NCBI GenBank assembly: GCA_021773565.1 | Contig: JAJFJZ010000009.1 | Location: 279,346 to 343,345 of the forward strand | From: Gammaproteobacteria bacterium | Lineage (GTDB): Bacteria > Pseudomonadota > Gammaproteobacteria > Pseudomonadales > Azotimanducaceae | Length of the DNA stretch: 64,000 nucleotides | Direction: 5' to 3' | Shown: positions 9,927-18,334 of the stretch, piece after piece | Position numbering within the stretch: position 1 is the stretch's first letter | How the letters are laid out: the number at the start of each line of letters is the position of its first letter | Translations under genes and position numbers: made by a program | The notes under the pieces: generated by a model | Seen by the model: only the letters and a program-made list of their open reading frames with translations | Told to the model about the DNA's origin: nothing | The model's database searches: none

Positions 9927-11336
9927 TCAATCTGTTGGGTGTGACGACAATTGGGACCGGAATACCTCTATGGCTCTTTGCCGCGCAAATTTATGCTCAA
10001 CAATTGGCTCGGGATAATCCAGCCCAATACCTGCTTTACGGGGTTCGAACAGGTGGCGATCAGATAAGTCAGCTAGCTCAGGTAACATCTCACGGGTAAA
10101 CCTTCCAAGGGGATCAAACCTTCGGCCCTGTGTGGTTGGGTTGAATATACGAAAATAGGGCGTGGCATCGGTTCCAGTAGATGCACTCCACTGCCAACCG
10201 CCATTGTTGGCTGCGAAATCGCCGTCCACTAACTGCTGCATAAAGTGGCGTTCTCCATGACGCCAATCTATGAGCAGGTGCTTGGTTAAAAACATGGCAG
10301 TGACCATGCGAAGGCGATTGTGCATCCAGCCGGTATTAAGCAATTGCCGCATTCCAGCGTCAACCAGAGGGTAGCCTGTTACCCCTTGCTGCCACGCAGC
10401 TAACTCCTGTGGTGCGTCACGCCACGGAATAGAATCATAGGATCGTTTGAACGCGAAGCCTTTGCTAACGTGTGGAAACAATGCAATGACGTGTCGATAG
10501 AAGTCGCGCCAGATAATCTGGTCAACCCAGGAATCTGTCGCCGGGCCTCGCAGTCGGCCGCGGTTCATCTCGGATGCAGCATATAAACACTGATTGCTGG
10601 ATAAAGAACCAACGGACAGATAAGCCGATATATTACTCGTACCGTGCAGACCGGGAAAGTTCCGTTGCGACTCGTATTGAACCACGTGCTTATTAAGGAA
10701 CTCCTTGAGGTGGTTTTGGGCGACCTGCTCGCCAGCTGGCCAGCTTTCAGACCCGAGCGCAAGCGGCACGCCTGCCAGACTATCAAGGTGCATAGCAGGG
10801 ACTTTTTCCCCTTGTGGAGACGGTGCGGCTACTGGTCGAAACTGGTCCGGCTGCAATCGCTCCAACCAGCGACGCTTAAACGGCGTATAAACAGAAAAGG
10901 GTGTGTCCTTCTGCGTCATTATTGTTCCGGGCGGCATGCTTACTCCACCGTGTGTGCGCATGACTGCGATGCCGTTTGCCTGCATTACAGTTACAACAGC
11001 GTCGTCTCGCTTTTGCTCATTGCCTGGATATTCAGCATTGAACATGAGCTGTCGCACACCGGTCTGCTCAGCCAGTGCAAGCAATGCGCCAGGAACGTCG
11101 TCAAAATGTGGGGCTTCTATCAGCTTAAGCGGAATGCCGAGTTTCGCCAGAGCAACCGCCACAGCGTTTAACGACCTGCCCAGAAAAGCCAGTCTGCGTT
11201 CACCCACGGCGTGATCTCGCCACTGAGCGCTACTCACTACAAAACAAGCGACAACGGGTCCACTCTCGCAAGCCGCTACCAACGCCGGATTGTCCGCTAT
11301 TCGCAGATCGTTGCGAAACCACATGAGGGCAGTCAC
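9927..11336 (-). CDS. phrB: Class I cyclobutane pyrimidine dimer photolyase
   Basis: This light-driven flavoenzyme splits cyclobutane pyrimidine dimers. The N-terminal alpha/beta antenna domain begins MTALMWFRNDLRIADNPAL. The FAD-binding helical domain includes WRDFYRHVIALFP, WMHNRLRMVTAMFLTKHLLIDWRHGE and the highly conserved NNGGWQWSASTGTDATPYFRIFNP. Length 469 is typical. It is the last gene of a five-gene operon, starting one base after the DUF523-DUF1722 gene. Its place downstream of a putative singlet-oxygen sigma promoter fits light-stress control; phrA is a known member of the Rhodobacter RpoE-ChrR core regulon. Confidence 0.96.
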   Translation of the reverse strand: MTALMWFRNDLRIADNPALVAACESGPVVACFVVSSAQWRDHAVGERRLAFLGRSLNAVAVALAKLGIPLKLIEAPHFDDVPGALLALAEQTGVRQLMFNAEYPGNEQKRDDAVVTVMQANGIAVMRTHGGVSMPPGTIMTQKDTPFSVYTPFKRRWLERLQPDQFRPVAAPSPQGEKVPAMHLDSLAGVPLALGSESWPAGEQVAQNHLKEFLNKHVVQYESQRNFPGLHGTSNISAYLSVGSLSSNQCLYAASEMNRGRLRGPATDSWVDQIIWRDFYRHVIALFPHVSKGFAFKRSYDSIPWRDAPQELAAWQQGVTGYPLVDAGMRQLLNTGWMHNRLRMVTAMFLTKHLLIDWRHGERHFMQQLVDGDFAANNGGWQWSASTGTDATPYFRIFNPTTQGRRFDPLGRFTREMLPELADLSDRHLFEPRKAGIGLDYPEPIVEHKFARQRAIEVFRSQLSSHPTD

Positions 11337-11337
11337 C

Positions 11338-12318
11338 TCAAAGGTCTCTTCGTAGTCCAGCGCTCACCGGGTGCGGTTGCAGATACATTTGATTCCAGGC
11401 ATAGGTCGCTTCATGTTCACCGAGATGGTGTTTCAGCAGTGCAAGGGGTGCCATTAACGGGATTTCGCCCCGGCGATAGCTCTCGATCAACTCTGCGAGT
11501 TCCTTGCGGGACGAGCTCGATATTTGTTCCTTTACATAACCCTGCAGGTGCGAGAGGACATTGGCATGGCCGCCCCGAGAGGCAGGTTGCGCTAACGCCT
11601 GCATCAACTGCGAAAAATATTGGACGGCTATCCGCTCAACATCACCTGAGAGGTCTGACAGGAGTCTACCAAGCTGTTTGTACCCGGCAATGCTGTGAGC
11701 CATCACGAGATACTTGTAAGCACTGTGAAATGCTATAAGTTTTTTCGCCGTTAAACCGGCCTCCAGCAGCGCACGCCAGTGAGCGTGTACAAAAGTCCTG
11801 GTAACGAAGTTTTCTCGCAGCACCGGATCATGCAGTCTGCCGTTCTCTTCCAGGGGCAGATCCGGGCGCCAATGTGCTATACCTGCCGCATAGAGACCCC
11901 TGCCTTCAGGAATTGGTGGTGTATCTTTTTTGCCATACACCTTAACCCTGAACAGTCCGCAGCTCGGAGAGTTTTTAGTGAAGATATGACCATCGACGTC
12001 ATCGAGATCAGGTGCATAGTCCGAGGCAAAATCGATTAATTTGTTGGTGAAATCCAAAGCGCTGTCTTTCGTACTGACGGCGCGTGGTGATTTAATATCA
12101 CCTACCAGTCTGATTGCATCTCTCGGTATGCCCAGCCCGATGCCAACTTCAGGGCAGACCGGTCGAAACTTGAATAATCCCTCCAGCTTGTCGTGCGCCA
12201 GTGACGATCGTTTGTGTCCGCCATCATGCCGAACCTCGCCACCAACGAGACACTCACTGATTGCTATGGTCAAAGGTGCGTTGGGAAGAGCGGGCAGGGC
12301 CTCCAGCAAGTAACTCAA
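11338..12318 (-). CDS. DUF523-DUF1722 protein (YbgA type)
   Basis: The N-terminal DUF523 domain is recognisable from SECLVGGEVRHDGGHKRS and FRPVCPEVGIGLGIPR (about residues 20-63), with TKNSPSCG near residue 113. The C-terminal DUF1722 domain runs from about residue 195 (YKYLVMAHSIAGYKQLG) to the end. Biochemical function was not established when I learned of the family, but YbgA-like genes commonly sit beside photolyase genes, as here. It overlaps the DUF1295 gene by ATGA (12315-12318) and is followed after one base by phrB, so it is embedded in the light-stress operon. A second, single-domain DUF523 protein is at 60971. Confidence 0.85.
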   Translation of the reverse strand: MSYLLEALPALPNAPLTIAISECLVGGEVRHDGGHKRSSLAHDKLEGLFKFRPVCPEVGIGLGIPRDAIRLVGDIKSPRAVSTKDSALDFTNKLIDFASDYAPDLDDVDGHIFTKNSPSCGLFRVKVYGKKDTPPIPEGRGLYAAGIAHWRPDLPLEENGRLHDPVLRENFVTRTFVHAHWRALLEAGLTAKKLIAFHSAYKYLVMAHSIAGYKQLGRLLSDLSGDVERIAVQYFSQLMQALAQPASRGGHANVLSHLQGYVKEQISSSSRKELAELIESYRRGEIPLMAPLALLKHHLGEHEATYAWNQMYLQPHPVSAGLRRDL

Positions 12319-13229
12319 GAGGAAGGTTTCTGCACAATATCGTCACGGGGCGTCGTGCCCGCTTTTAAGGTTGGGTTTAAGATTAACACTGGCGTACTTT
12401 TGCAGTAGTCCTGGTAGGCTTTTTCGTGCCCCCATTTTCTATCGGCCCGTACTTCCAGCATTCTTACGCCACTTATCCAGGTCAATAACACCACAACGAA
12501 CACCGGTGAAATTAGCGTGACTAATTGCCATCCCTCCAGCATTGGCATAGCAACAATGGCGATCCCAATCCACAAAAGGATCTCGCCAAAATAGTTCGGG
12601 TGCCGGGACCAGGCCCATAATCCATGTCGAATGAATTTGTCCTTGTTTGCAGGGTCTTTCCTGAAGTCGGACTTCTGCTGGTCTGCAACAATCTCAATTA
12701 ACAAGCCCGCGAGCCACAAAACAGCTCCGCCTACAACGAAAGCATCAAGCGGGTAAGCCTTTCCAGAGCTTAGTGCCGATAGCCCAGCAGAAAATGTAAT
12801 AAATACCCATAAGCCCTGCAGGGTCCAGGTCATCAGGAATTGCAGAAAGTCCGGCTTTATTCTGGCGAAGCGGCGGTCATGGCCCGATTTGGAAACCCGT
12901 GTGAACAGGTAGCTACCCAACCTCACTGCCCAGATCACAACCATTGCGGTAAGGACAATGGCACCAATCCCCTGACTGGAATAGAAAAACCCAAACACCG
13001 CCAGGCCGATATAGGTGAGAGAGCCCAAAAGATCAAAATATTTTTCTGTCTGGTATATGAAGGCAGGAATAAATGCCAACCATTGAATGAGAAAAGCGAT
13101 AATTCCGCAGATATAGAAAAGGGGGATGCCAAATAGCTTAATGTCGCCACTACTGCCAGCTACAGCGATACCGAGTGCCACAGCAACCGCAGCAATGATT
13201 CCCAGAATAGATACAAGTGGCTTGTTCAT
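12315..13229 (-). CDS. DUF1295 integral membrane protein (steroid 5-alpha-reductase-like)
   Basis: This 304-residue polytopic protein has the DUF1295/steroid-reductase C-terminal signature: IRHGLWAWSRHPNYFGEILLWIGIA, followed by SPVFVVVLLTWISGVRMLE. The family resembles NAD(P)H-dependent lipid reductases and isoprenylcysteine methyltransferases; the substrate here is unknown. Members recur in sigma/ChrR light-stress loci, often with cyclopropane-fatty-acid genes, which suggests a role in modifying membrane lipids. It overlaps both neighbours by ATGA, indicating strict cotranslation. Confidence 0.85.
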   Translation of the reverse strand: MNKPLVSILGIIAAVAVALGIAVAGSSGDIKLFGIPLFYICGIIAFLIQWLAFIPAFIYQTEKYFDLLGSLTYIGLAVFGFFYSSQGIGAIVLTAMVVIWAVRLGSYLFTRVSKSGHDRRFARIKPDFLQFLMTWTLQGLWVFITFSAGLSALSSGKAYPLDAFVVGGAVLWLAGLLIEIVADQQKSDFRKDPANKDKFIRHGLWAWSRHPNYFGEILLWIGIAIVAMPMLEGWQLVTLISPVFVVVLLTWISGVRMLEVRADRKWGHEKAYQDYCKSTPVLILNPTLKAGTTPRDDIVQKPSS

Positions 13230-13762
13230 GATGTGCTCGCTCTCTTGTCTGCTTTATATACGATCATTGAAAAACTTGACTCAACCAGCCGAAGGAATAC
13301 AAATCCTGCCTGTCCAATCGTTCCGATGATAGCAGCGATATACAATCCAAACTGTTGCTCGTCGGCGTAGCCCAGCAGAATTGTGATTAGGCTGACTTGA
13401 ATCAGGATTTCAAGGCCAATTGCGACTATCACTGCCAATTTGTCCGGGGGGAATGTACCTTTCACCGTTTTGTAGGAAGAGATGAAGCTGCCGATAACGA
13501 AATAGATGAGTGTTAGAAAAAGCAGTGCGCTTGCTTGCCAGATTATTGTTTCCGGTAGGCCCAGTCCAGCTGCTGCCACGGGAAACAACGCCGCCATAAC
13601 AGCGGCCACGCTGGCACCAATCACCAGGCGCAACCGCATCAGATCATGGGCTGCTCCGCCTTCTACACGTCTTCTGGCAAAGAGCGTCACCAGCGCTGCA
13701 AATCCGGCAAATGTCGCTGATACTTCAGCGAGGGTCATCAAGGCTTCACTCTGAGCCAGCAC
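13226..13762 (-). CDS. Small integral membrane protein, function unknown
   Basis: The 178-residue protein has four predicted membrane segments: around residues 10-30, 50-72, 78-98 and 115-135. The N-terminal motif EALMTLAEVSATFAGFAALVTLFARR is distinctive. I do not recognise a characterised family. The GTG start shares one base with the stop of the SOUL gene (TAGTG at 13764-13760), and the 3' end overlaps the DUF1295 gene by ATGA. This dense packing inside the photooxidative operon points to a job tied to its neighbours, perhaps lipid or haem related, which is inference only. Confidence 0.75.
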   Translation of the reverse strand: MLAQSEALMTLAEVSATFAGFAALVTLFARRRVEGGAAHDLMRLRLVIGASVAAVMAALFPVAAAGLGLPETIIWQASALLFLTLIYFVIGSFISSYKTVKGTFPPDKLAVIVAIGLEILIQVSLITILLGYADEQQFGLYIAAIIGTIGQAGFVFLRLVESSFSMIVYKADKRASTS

Positions 13763-14382
13763 TAGTTTTCTTCCTGTGTTGCGGGTGAAACTTCAATCGC
13801 GACTTCGTTTGTACGCATGAAAGAGGGCATGATCGGCGGATTATACCGAGACCAGGAAGGATCGCCCTGCTTGATCCAGAAAGCGTCTTTGTCAATCAGC
13901 GACAGCAGTTGTGCTTCATGAATGCGATACCGCTCCTCTGACCAGTTGCCTTTGTATCGAAGCACTGCCAGGTACCGTTCCGGAACTTCAATTATTTCTA
14001 TGCGATTGTCATTCGGGACAGGAAGTTCATCCACGGCGTATTTGCCTGGCATGTTAAAAGTGATCCAGTATTGGGATTCCGTTGCAGTCTCATCGTGTGA
14101 TTGAAGACCAACAGGGGCGGTCATGGCTATTTTTTGATCTTGCACATTGCCTCCAAATATGTAACCGGCCAAACGCCTGAAACCCTGGTTACCGGATTCG
14201 CTGAAAGAACCGGTGACAAGTGTGCGCGCAAGGATTTGTGGCTGATACTTTCTTATCTCAAGCTCCCCGACTTCTTCGATAAGCTCAAATTCTGGTTGTT
14301 CTATCGCGTTCACGAACTCAGTTGAGAATGCCATCAATAACACCAGACTCGTGGCGCCTGCTCTCATTTGTTTGAAAGTCAC
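13762..14382 (-). CDS. SOUL haem-binding family protein, exported
   Basis: An N-terminal signal peptide (about residues 1-26) precedes a SOUL domain: EQPEFELIEEVGELEIRKYQPQ, a stretch with Arg/Tyr typical of the family, then GNVQDQKIAMTAPV and EERYRIHEAQLL. SOUL proteins bind haem or porphyrin. A periplasmic porphyrin binder makes sense in a singlet-oxygen regulon because free porphyrins photosensitise, although that link is inference. It is the first gene of the operon, with a TGATCC-type promoter about 60 bases upstream. Confidence 0.85.
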   Translation of the reverse strand: MTFKQMRAGATSLVLLMAFSTEFVNAIEQPEFELIEEVGELEIRKYQPQILARTLVTGSFSESGNQGFRRLAGYIFGGNVQDQKIAMTAPVGLQSHDETATESQYWITFNMPGKYAVDELPVPNDNRIEIIEVPERYLAVLRYKGNWSEERYRIHEAQLLSLIDKDAFWIKQGDPSWSRYNPPIMPSFMRTNEVAIEVSPATQEEN

Positions 14383-14418
14383 AGATTGTTTACCCCGCTA
14401 AACTTGAATTTCTAGTAG

Positions 14419-14448
14419 CTTATTCGCCTGGTGGAACTGATTGGATCA
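14419..14448 (-). promoter_or_regulatory. Putative ECF (RpoE/ChrR-type) promoter for the SOUL-to-phrB operon
   Basis: Reading leftward, TGATCC (14448-14443) is followed after 18 bases by AATAAG (14424-14419), or after 20 bases by TAAGCT. The -35 equals that of Rhodobacter RpoE promoters (TGATCC, then about 18 bases, then TAAGA), but the -10 match is imperfect. The ten bases TGATCCAATC are identical in the divergent promoter at 14517, which strengthens both calls. Confidence 0.6.
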
Positions 14449-14516
14449 CTCCTACACAATTTTTTTCTGGCTTAGGCGTGATGTGCCGGGTCGAATCACA
14501 TCAAACTTGATCGATT

Positions 14517-14546
14517 TGATCCAATCTTACAATGCAGACGTAAAAG
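14517..14546 (+). promoter_or_regulatory. Putative autoregulated ECF promoter for sigma-chrR
   Basis: TGATCC (14517-14522), an exact 18-base spacer and TAAAAG (14541-14546) closely match the known RpoE-ChrR promoter (TGATCC-N18-TAAGA). The sigma gene starts about 90 bases downstream, leaving a plausible untranslated leader. Positive autoregulation is the rule for this sigma group. Confidence 0.72.
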
Positions 14547-14636
14547 GGTGTACGAATAGTCTATCGACTCACGCAGCGCGATTTCATTGCCCTGCTTGAG
14601 CAAAGAGAATTTATAGCTTGAGCAAACCCGGAAAAC

Positions 14637-15248
14637 ATGAAGAATAGCCAACTCAATCGACTCTGTGAAACGCCAATGCCCGAGGTTCAGGACTGGACTG
14701 CCTGTCTGAAAACGATAGGTGACTACCAGGATAAAGCCAGGTTTAGCCTGCTGTTCGAGCATTTTTCACCGCGAGTTAAGGCTTTCCTTATTAAGGGCGG
14801 GCATTTGAACGAGGAAAAAGCTGAAGAACTGGTGCAGGAGACAATGATCAAGGTCTGGCGAAGATCGTCAACATTTTCCCCTGCACAGGCTTCAGCCAGC
14901 ACCTGGATATACACGATCGCCAGAAATACCAGGATTGACTGTTTCAGGAAGCAAAGCCGGGAAAACCTGGAGTCGCTGAGTGCTGACGATATTTATGATA
15001 GTAGCTATGAGGACGATTCGCATTACTCAAGTCTGGTACAAATTCGGCGGAACGACCACATCGACCAACAACTTAAAGAACTTCCTCAGGAGCAGTCTGA
15101 GGTATTAAGAATGATGTATTTACAGGGTATGTCCGGGCAGCAGATCTCTGATTCTCTGGGTTTGCCGCTTGGAACTGTAAAATCTCGAATCAGGCTGGCG
15201 ATAGCAAAATTGAAAATAGGTTTCGCCTCCACCTATAAACCCGACTAG
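14637..15248 (+). CDS. rpoE: ECF sigma factor of the RpoE/ChrR (ECF11) type
   Basis: Sigma region 2 is visible at about residues 40-110 (FSLLFEHFSPRVKAFLIKGG, AEELVQETMIKVWRRS, ASTWIYTIARNTRIDCFR), and region 4 at about 140-195 (LPQEQSEVLRMMYLQGMSGQQISDSLGLPLGTVKSRIRLAIAKL). In Rhodobacter and Vibrio relatives this sigma drives the singlet-oxygen response and is held inactive by ChrR. The gene is followed after 18 bases by the chrR-like gene, and the promoter upstream resembles its own target. GGAAA precedes the ATG. A later internal ATG at 14676 is a possible alternative start. Confidence 0.9.
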   Translation: MKNSQLNRLCETPMPEVQDWTACLKTIGDYQDKARFSLLFEHFSPRVKAFLIKGGHLNEEKAEELVQETMIKVWRRSSTFSPAQASASTWIYTIARNTRIDCFRKQSRENLESLSADDIYDSSYEDDSHYSSLVQIRRNDHIDQQLKELPQEQSEVLRMMYLQGMSGQQISDSLGLPLGTVKSRIRLAIAKLKIGFASTYKPD

Positions 15249-15266
15249 GTAATAGAAGGAATTTCC

Positions 15267-15932
15267 ATGGTTACCAGACATCCAGACACAGACTTGTTAG
15301 TTGAATATACATCGGGCTCTTTGTCATTGGCTCCAAGTATATCGGTCACAACACATCTGCAGTTCTGTGAAAATTGCAGTAACGCAGTTGATTCGCTAAA
15401 CCAGCTTGGGGGAGATATTCTGGAAGCTGCGGAGGCTGTCCCAGTCTGTGAAGATCTGTTTGAGAAAATACTGCTTGGTATAGATGAGGGTTCCCCTGAA
15501 TCTGCATCACCGCACGGCGCCAAAATCACAGCAGTTGATGCAATTAGCGATTCCCTACCTCGATACGTGCAGCAGTTTCTCCCAAAAGGAAAGCTGCGGT
15601 GGCGGTTTCTGTCTCCCTCACTGAGACTCGCGACCATTAGTGTCGGGGAAGATCGGCACGAACTTGCTCTGCACCGCATTCAGGCTGGAGGAAAAGCGCC
15701 AGAGCACGATCACAATGGAGAGGAAATTACCGTAGTTTTAACCGGGTGCTTCTCGGATGAAGACGGGGTCTACCAGCCTGGAGATTTCATCGTGCGAGAA
15801 CCCGGAGATGTTCATCGGCCGTTTGCTGCTCAAAATAAAGAGTGTATCTGTCTATCTGTGCTGTCTGCTCCCATCAAGCTAACAGGTTTAAAGCGGGTGT
15901 TTAATCCATTTATGGGATTCTCGCCCAGCTAA
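15267..15932 (+). CDS. chrR: ChrR-like anti-sigma factor (zinc anti-sigma plus cupin domain)
   Basis: The N-terminal anti-sigma domain carries the zinc motif H-x3-C-x2-C (HLQFCENC, about residues 31-38) and an upstream His5. The C-terminal cupin contains HDHNGEEITVVLTGCF and VYQPGDFIVREPGDVHRPF, with His/Glu metal ligands. In Rhodobacter, the zinc domain binds RpoE and the cupin domain is needed for release upon singlet oxygen. AAGGA precedes the ATG. It lies 18 bases after the sigma gene. Length 221 is typical. The known family architecture is complete, so a functional switch is likely. Confidence 0.9.
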   Translation: MVTRHPDTDLLVEYTSGSLSLAPSISVTTHLQFCENCSNAVDSLNQLGGDILEAAEAVPVCEDLFEKILLGIDEGSPESASPHGAKITAVDAISDSLPRYVQQFLPKGKLRWRFLSPSLRLATISVGEDRHELALHRIQAGGKAPEHDHNGEEITVVLTGCFSDEDGVYQPGDFIVREPGDVHRPFAAQNKECICLSVLSAPIKLTGLKRVFNPFMGFSPS

Positions 15933-15990
15933 TAATCCGAAGGTGGGTGGGGAATATTTTGCGTAATCAATCTGTGAAGTCCAGGCAACT

Positions 15991-16500
15991 GTGAGCGAGT
16001 CACTTGCAGAACTGATCGCTGCTTTTCAACCGCACATGCTGTTGCTGGTTCCTCTGCTGGCGTTTCTCGAGTCCTGTATTTTTGTTGGCCTGTTCATATC
16101 AGGTCTGTTTCTCTTGAGCACCATCACCCTTGTGTATGGACAGGGGGAGAGCGGTTTGAGTTTCCTGATCGGTCTATCGTTTGCGGGTGCGTTGTTAGGA
16201 GACCATGCTGGTTTTTGGGTTGGTAGATTGGGCGGCCCCGTTCTTCTGAAAAAGAGGTGGGTTAGAAAACAAATTGTGAAGCGCAAGCAAGGCTATCGAA
16301 AATTTAGAAAGATGCTGACCAGGTCTGCGCCATGGGCCATTTGCCTTGGTCGCTTATATCCACCAACAAGGTCTATCTCACCGGCCGTGGCTGGGGCCAG
16401 TGGCATCACACTCGTGCAGTTCTTTGTCTATGATCTCCTGGCTTGTACCCTGTGGGCCGTTGGACTTACATTTTTGGTGTTTGGCGCTAGCCAATTCTAG
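15991..16500 (+). CDS. DedA-family (SNARE-associated) membrane protein
   Basis: This is a short DedA/VTT-family protein of 169 residues with FLESCIFVGLFISGLFLL near the N-terminus, the conserved GDHAGFWVGRLGG, and RLYPPTRSISPAVAGASG near the C-terminus. DedA proteins are inner-membrane proteins involved in lipid-carrier recycling and membrane homeostasis. A GTG start is used. It lies 58 bases after chrR on the same strand, so it may be read through from the sigma promoter. Confidence 0.82.
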   Translation: MSESLAELIAAFQPHMLLLVPLLAFLESCIFVGLFISGLFLLSTITLVYGQGESGLSFLIGLSFAGALLGDHAGFWVGRLGGPVLLKKRWVRKQIVKRKQGYRKFRKMLTRSAPWAICLGRLYPPTRSISPAVAGASGITLVQFFVYDLLACTLWAVGLTFLVFGASQF

Positions 16501-16800
16501 GCATCTTTTCGATCAACAGTTCCTCTCGACAAAACGCCAACACTTCCAAGTGACGAAAGAATAGAATCAAGAAACATAATTTGGATCAACTTACCCATGT
16601 TGAGTATTAGTCAGGCTCTCAAATTGTGTCTGATTTGGGGAAGTCGAAGTATTTCTTCCTGCACACGACTATTTGGGATGGACATGTCCGATAAATCGGT
16701 TACTTTGTGATCTGTTCTGATCGTGTACTGAAAAACTCGGTTCAACATTTTTGCTAAACACACAAAACGATGTCCTGGTGCTCGAGGAGTTTGCGAAATC
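16501..16800. other. Intergenic gap with no recognised gene
   Basis: The 300 bases between the DedA gene and the PhyH dioxygenase hold no convincing coding frame, RNA or repeat. The dioxygenase promoter is presumably here, but I see no confident -35/-10 pair. Confidence 0.5.
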
Positions 16801-18048
16801 ATGAGTTCTATCCCAAACGAATTTGAGCCGGGCTACATCAAGTCCAGGTCCGCACCAGAGATGCAGATGTATCGTGCTGAGGCGACATCCCAGGAACCGA
16901 TGAAATCCGTTCTAGAAAACAATCCGGAAATATATTTTGTACCACCCAGACGCAAGAGTGAATGGGGTAATTGGGAGTTCAAGCCAGGATCCTACTACGA
17001 CACCACTATTGGTTTGAAACATCCCTTCTGGCAGGGTCAGGACTTGCCACTGCCCAGCAGAGACATAGAGCAGCTGCGCAACGACATGCTGAAGTGGGGC
17101 TATTGTAAAGTCGAGGATGCGCTTTCTGCAGAACAGGTAGCACTAATTCGTCGGCGTGTGTTGGAGCAGGCCGAAGGCGAGCGGCTTGCTGGCATTGCCC
17201 AAAGAACCCCCAGTGGACAGAATATCAATTGTTGCGTGAACAAAGGCCGCTGTTTTGAGGGCTTGATTGAACAGCATCCGGGTGTGGTTCAGGGTGGCCC
17301 TTTGCTGGAACAGCTTGTAACGGAAGCTTTGGGGCCTGGCTGGATCTGCACTTCCCTGATCGCTTCCATCTCTTTAAAAGGAGGAGTGCCGCAAGCCCTG
17401 CATCAAGATCAAAATAATGCGCTCGACTCACGAAGCCCCACGTCGATAAATATACTCACAGCCATTACCGACATTGATGAGGCCAATGGCGGCACTCTGG
17501 TTATTCCCGGTAGTCATTTAGTGTTGTCCGAGGCAATGCGAGCAAACAAACCGGTTGGTAAATTACCGCCAGCTATCAACATGGATGCCAAAGCGGGCAC
17601 GGTGGTAATTACCGATGGGCGCTTATTGCATGGTACTGGTATCAATCACACAGAGTTTCCGCGCATTGTTATGCTCAACGGTATGCAAAAAGCCTTTCTA
17701 AGGCAGCAAGAAAACTGGATGTTGTCGGTGCGTTCAGAGGTTTTGAGAAGAGCGAGCCCAAAACTCCTGCATCGCATGGGCTATCAGGCTACTAACGGTG
17801 CTCAGACCAATGAGGGACACGGGTTTGGGGCCAACGGCCTCGTTGGTGAGGATGCCGGTGCGACGGTAGACTTTCGATTGGCTGCAGACAGTGGCGAATA
17901 CCTGCGCGTTGGCGAGCTCGGCCCAGACTCAACACCGGAGGAACTGAACTCTGCCTTCACCCTTCGTGATGTTGTTGGTAAAGCCAGGGCTGCTGGTCAG
18001 AGCGCACCTGTGGGAATCGGCGGTATGAAATCGAAAAGACACAAGTAA
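16801..18048 (+). CDS. Phytanoyl-CoA dioxygenase (PhyH) family protein
   Basis: This Fe(II)/2-oxoglutarate oxygenase has the HxD ligands in ALHQDQNN (about residue 201), a double-stranded beta-helix core with IDEANGGTLVIPGSH, and the distal ligand in GRLLHGTGIN (about residue 280). PhyH-family enzymes hydroxylate acyl-CoA, amino acids or secondary metabolites; the bacterial paralogs are numerous and the substrate is not predictable here. Length 415 includes an N-terminal extension and a C-terminal tail beyond the core. It stands alone between the sigma locus and HigBA. Confidence 0.85.
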   Translation: MSSIPNEFEPGYIKSRSAPEMQMYRAEATSQEPMKSVLENNPEIYFVPPRRKSEWGNWEFKPGSYYDTTIGLKHPFWQGQDLPLPSRDIEQLRNDMLKWGYCKVEDALSAEQVALIRRRVLEQAEGERLAGIAQRTPSGQNINCCVNKGRCFEGLIEQHPGVVQGGPLLEQLVTEALGPGWICTSLIASISLKGGVPQALHQDQNNALDSRSPTSINILTAITDIDEANGGTLVIPGSHLVLSEAMRANKPVGKLPPAINMDAKAGTVVITDGRLLHGTGINHTEFPRIVMLNGMQKAFLRQQENWMLSVRSEVLRRASPKLLHRMGYQATNGAQTNEGHGFGANGLVGEDAGATVDFRLAADSGEYLRVGELGPDSTPEELNSAFTLRDVVGKARAAGQSAPVGIGGMKSKRHK

Positions 18049-18064
18049 TAATACGACCCGATAC

Positions 18065-18325
18065 TTAAGCGGCTTTCTGCCTGGCTTTCCAAAGGTCGTG
18101 TTCTGCCTGCATTCTTACCCACATTTCAGCGGAAGTTTTCAAAACAGTCTCCAGGGTGATTGCAAACGAAGGGGAAATACTGCGCTTGCCATTTACGATT
18201 TCGTTCACCTTTCTGGGCGAGCAGCCGCACAGCTTGGCCAGTGCCGTTTGATTCAAGTCTAATTGTGACATGTAGACTTCAGAGAGCACTTTTCCGGGAT
18301 GCAGCGGTAGCGGATTATTGATCAT
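18065..18325 (-). CDS. higA: HigA-type antitoxin (XRE/VapI family)
   Basis: The 86-residue protein is a helix-turn-helix addiction antidote: LHPGKVLSEVYM, LNQTALAKLCGCSPRKVNEIVNGKRSISPSFAITLE. It would neutralise HigB and repress the operon. It follows the toxin gene after nine bases, the toxin-first order that is typical of HigBA. Confidence 0.92.
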   Translation of the reverse strand: MINNPLPLHPGKVLSEVYMSQLDLNQTALAKLCGCSPRKVNEIVNGKRSISPSFAITLETVLKTSAEMWVRMQAEHDLWKARQKAA

Positions 18326-18334
18326 GTTTGTGCC

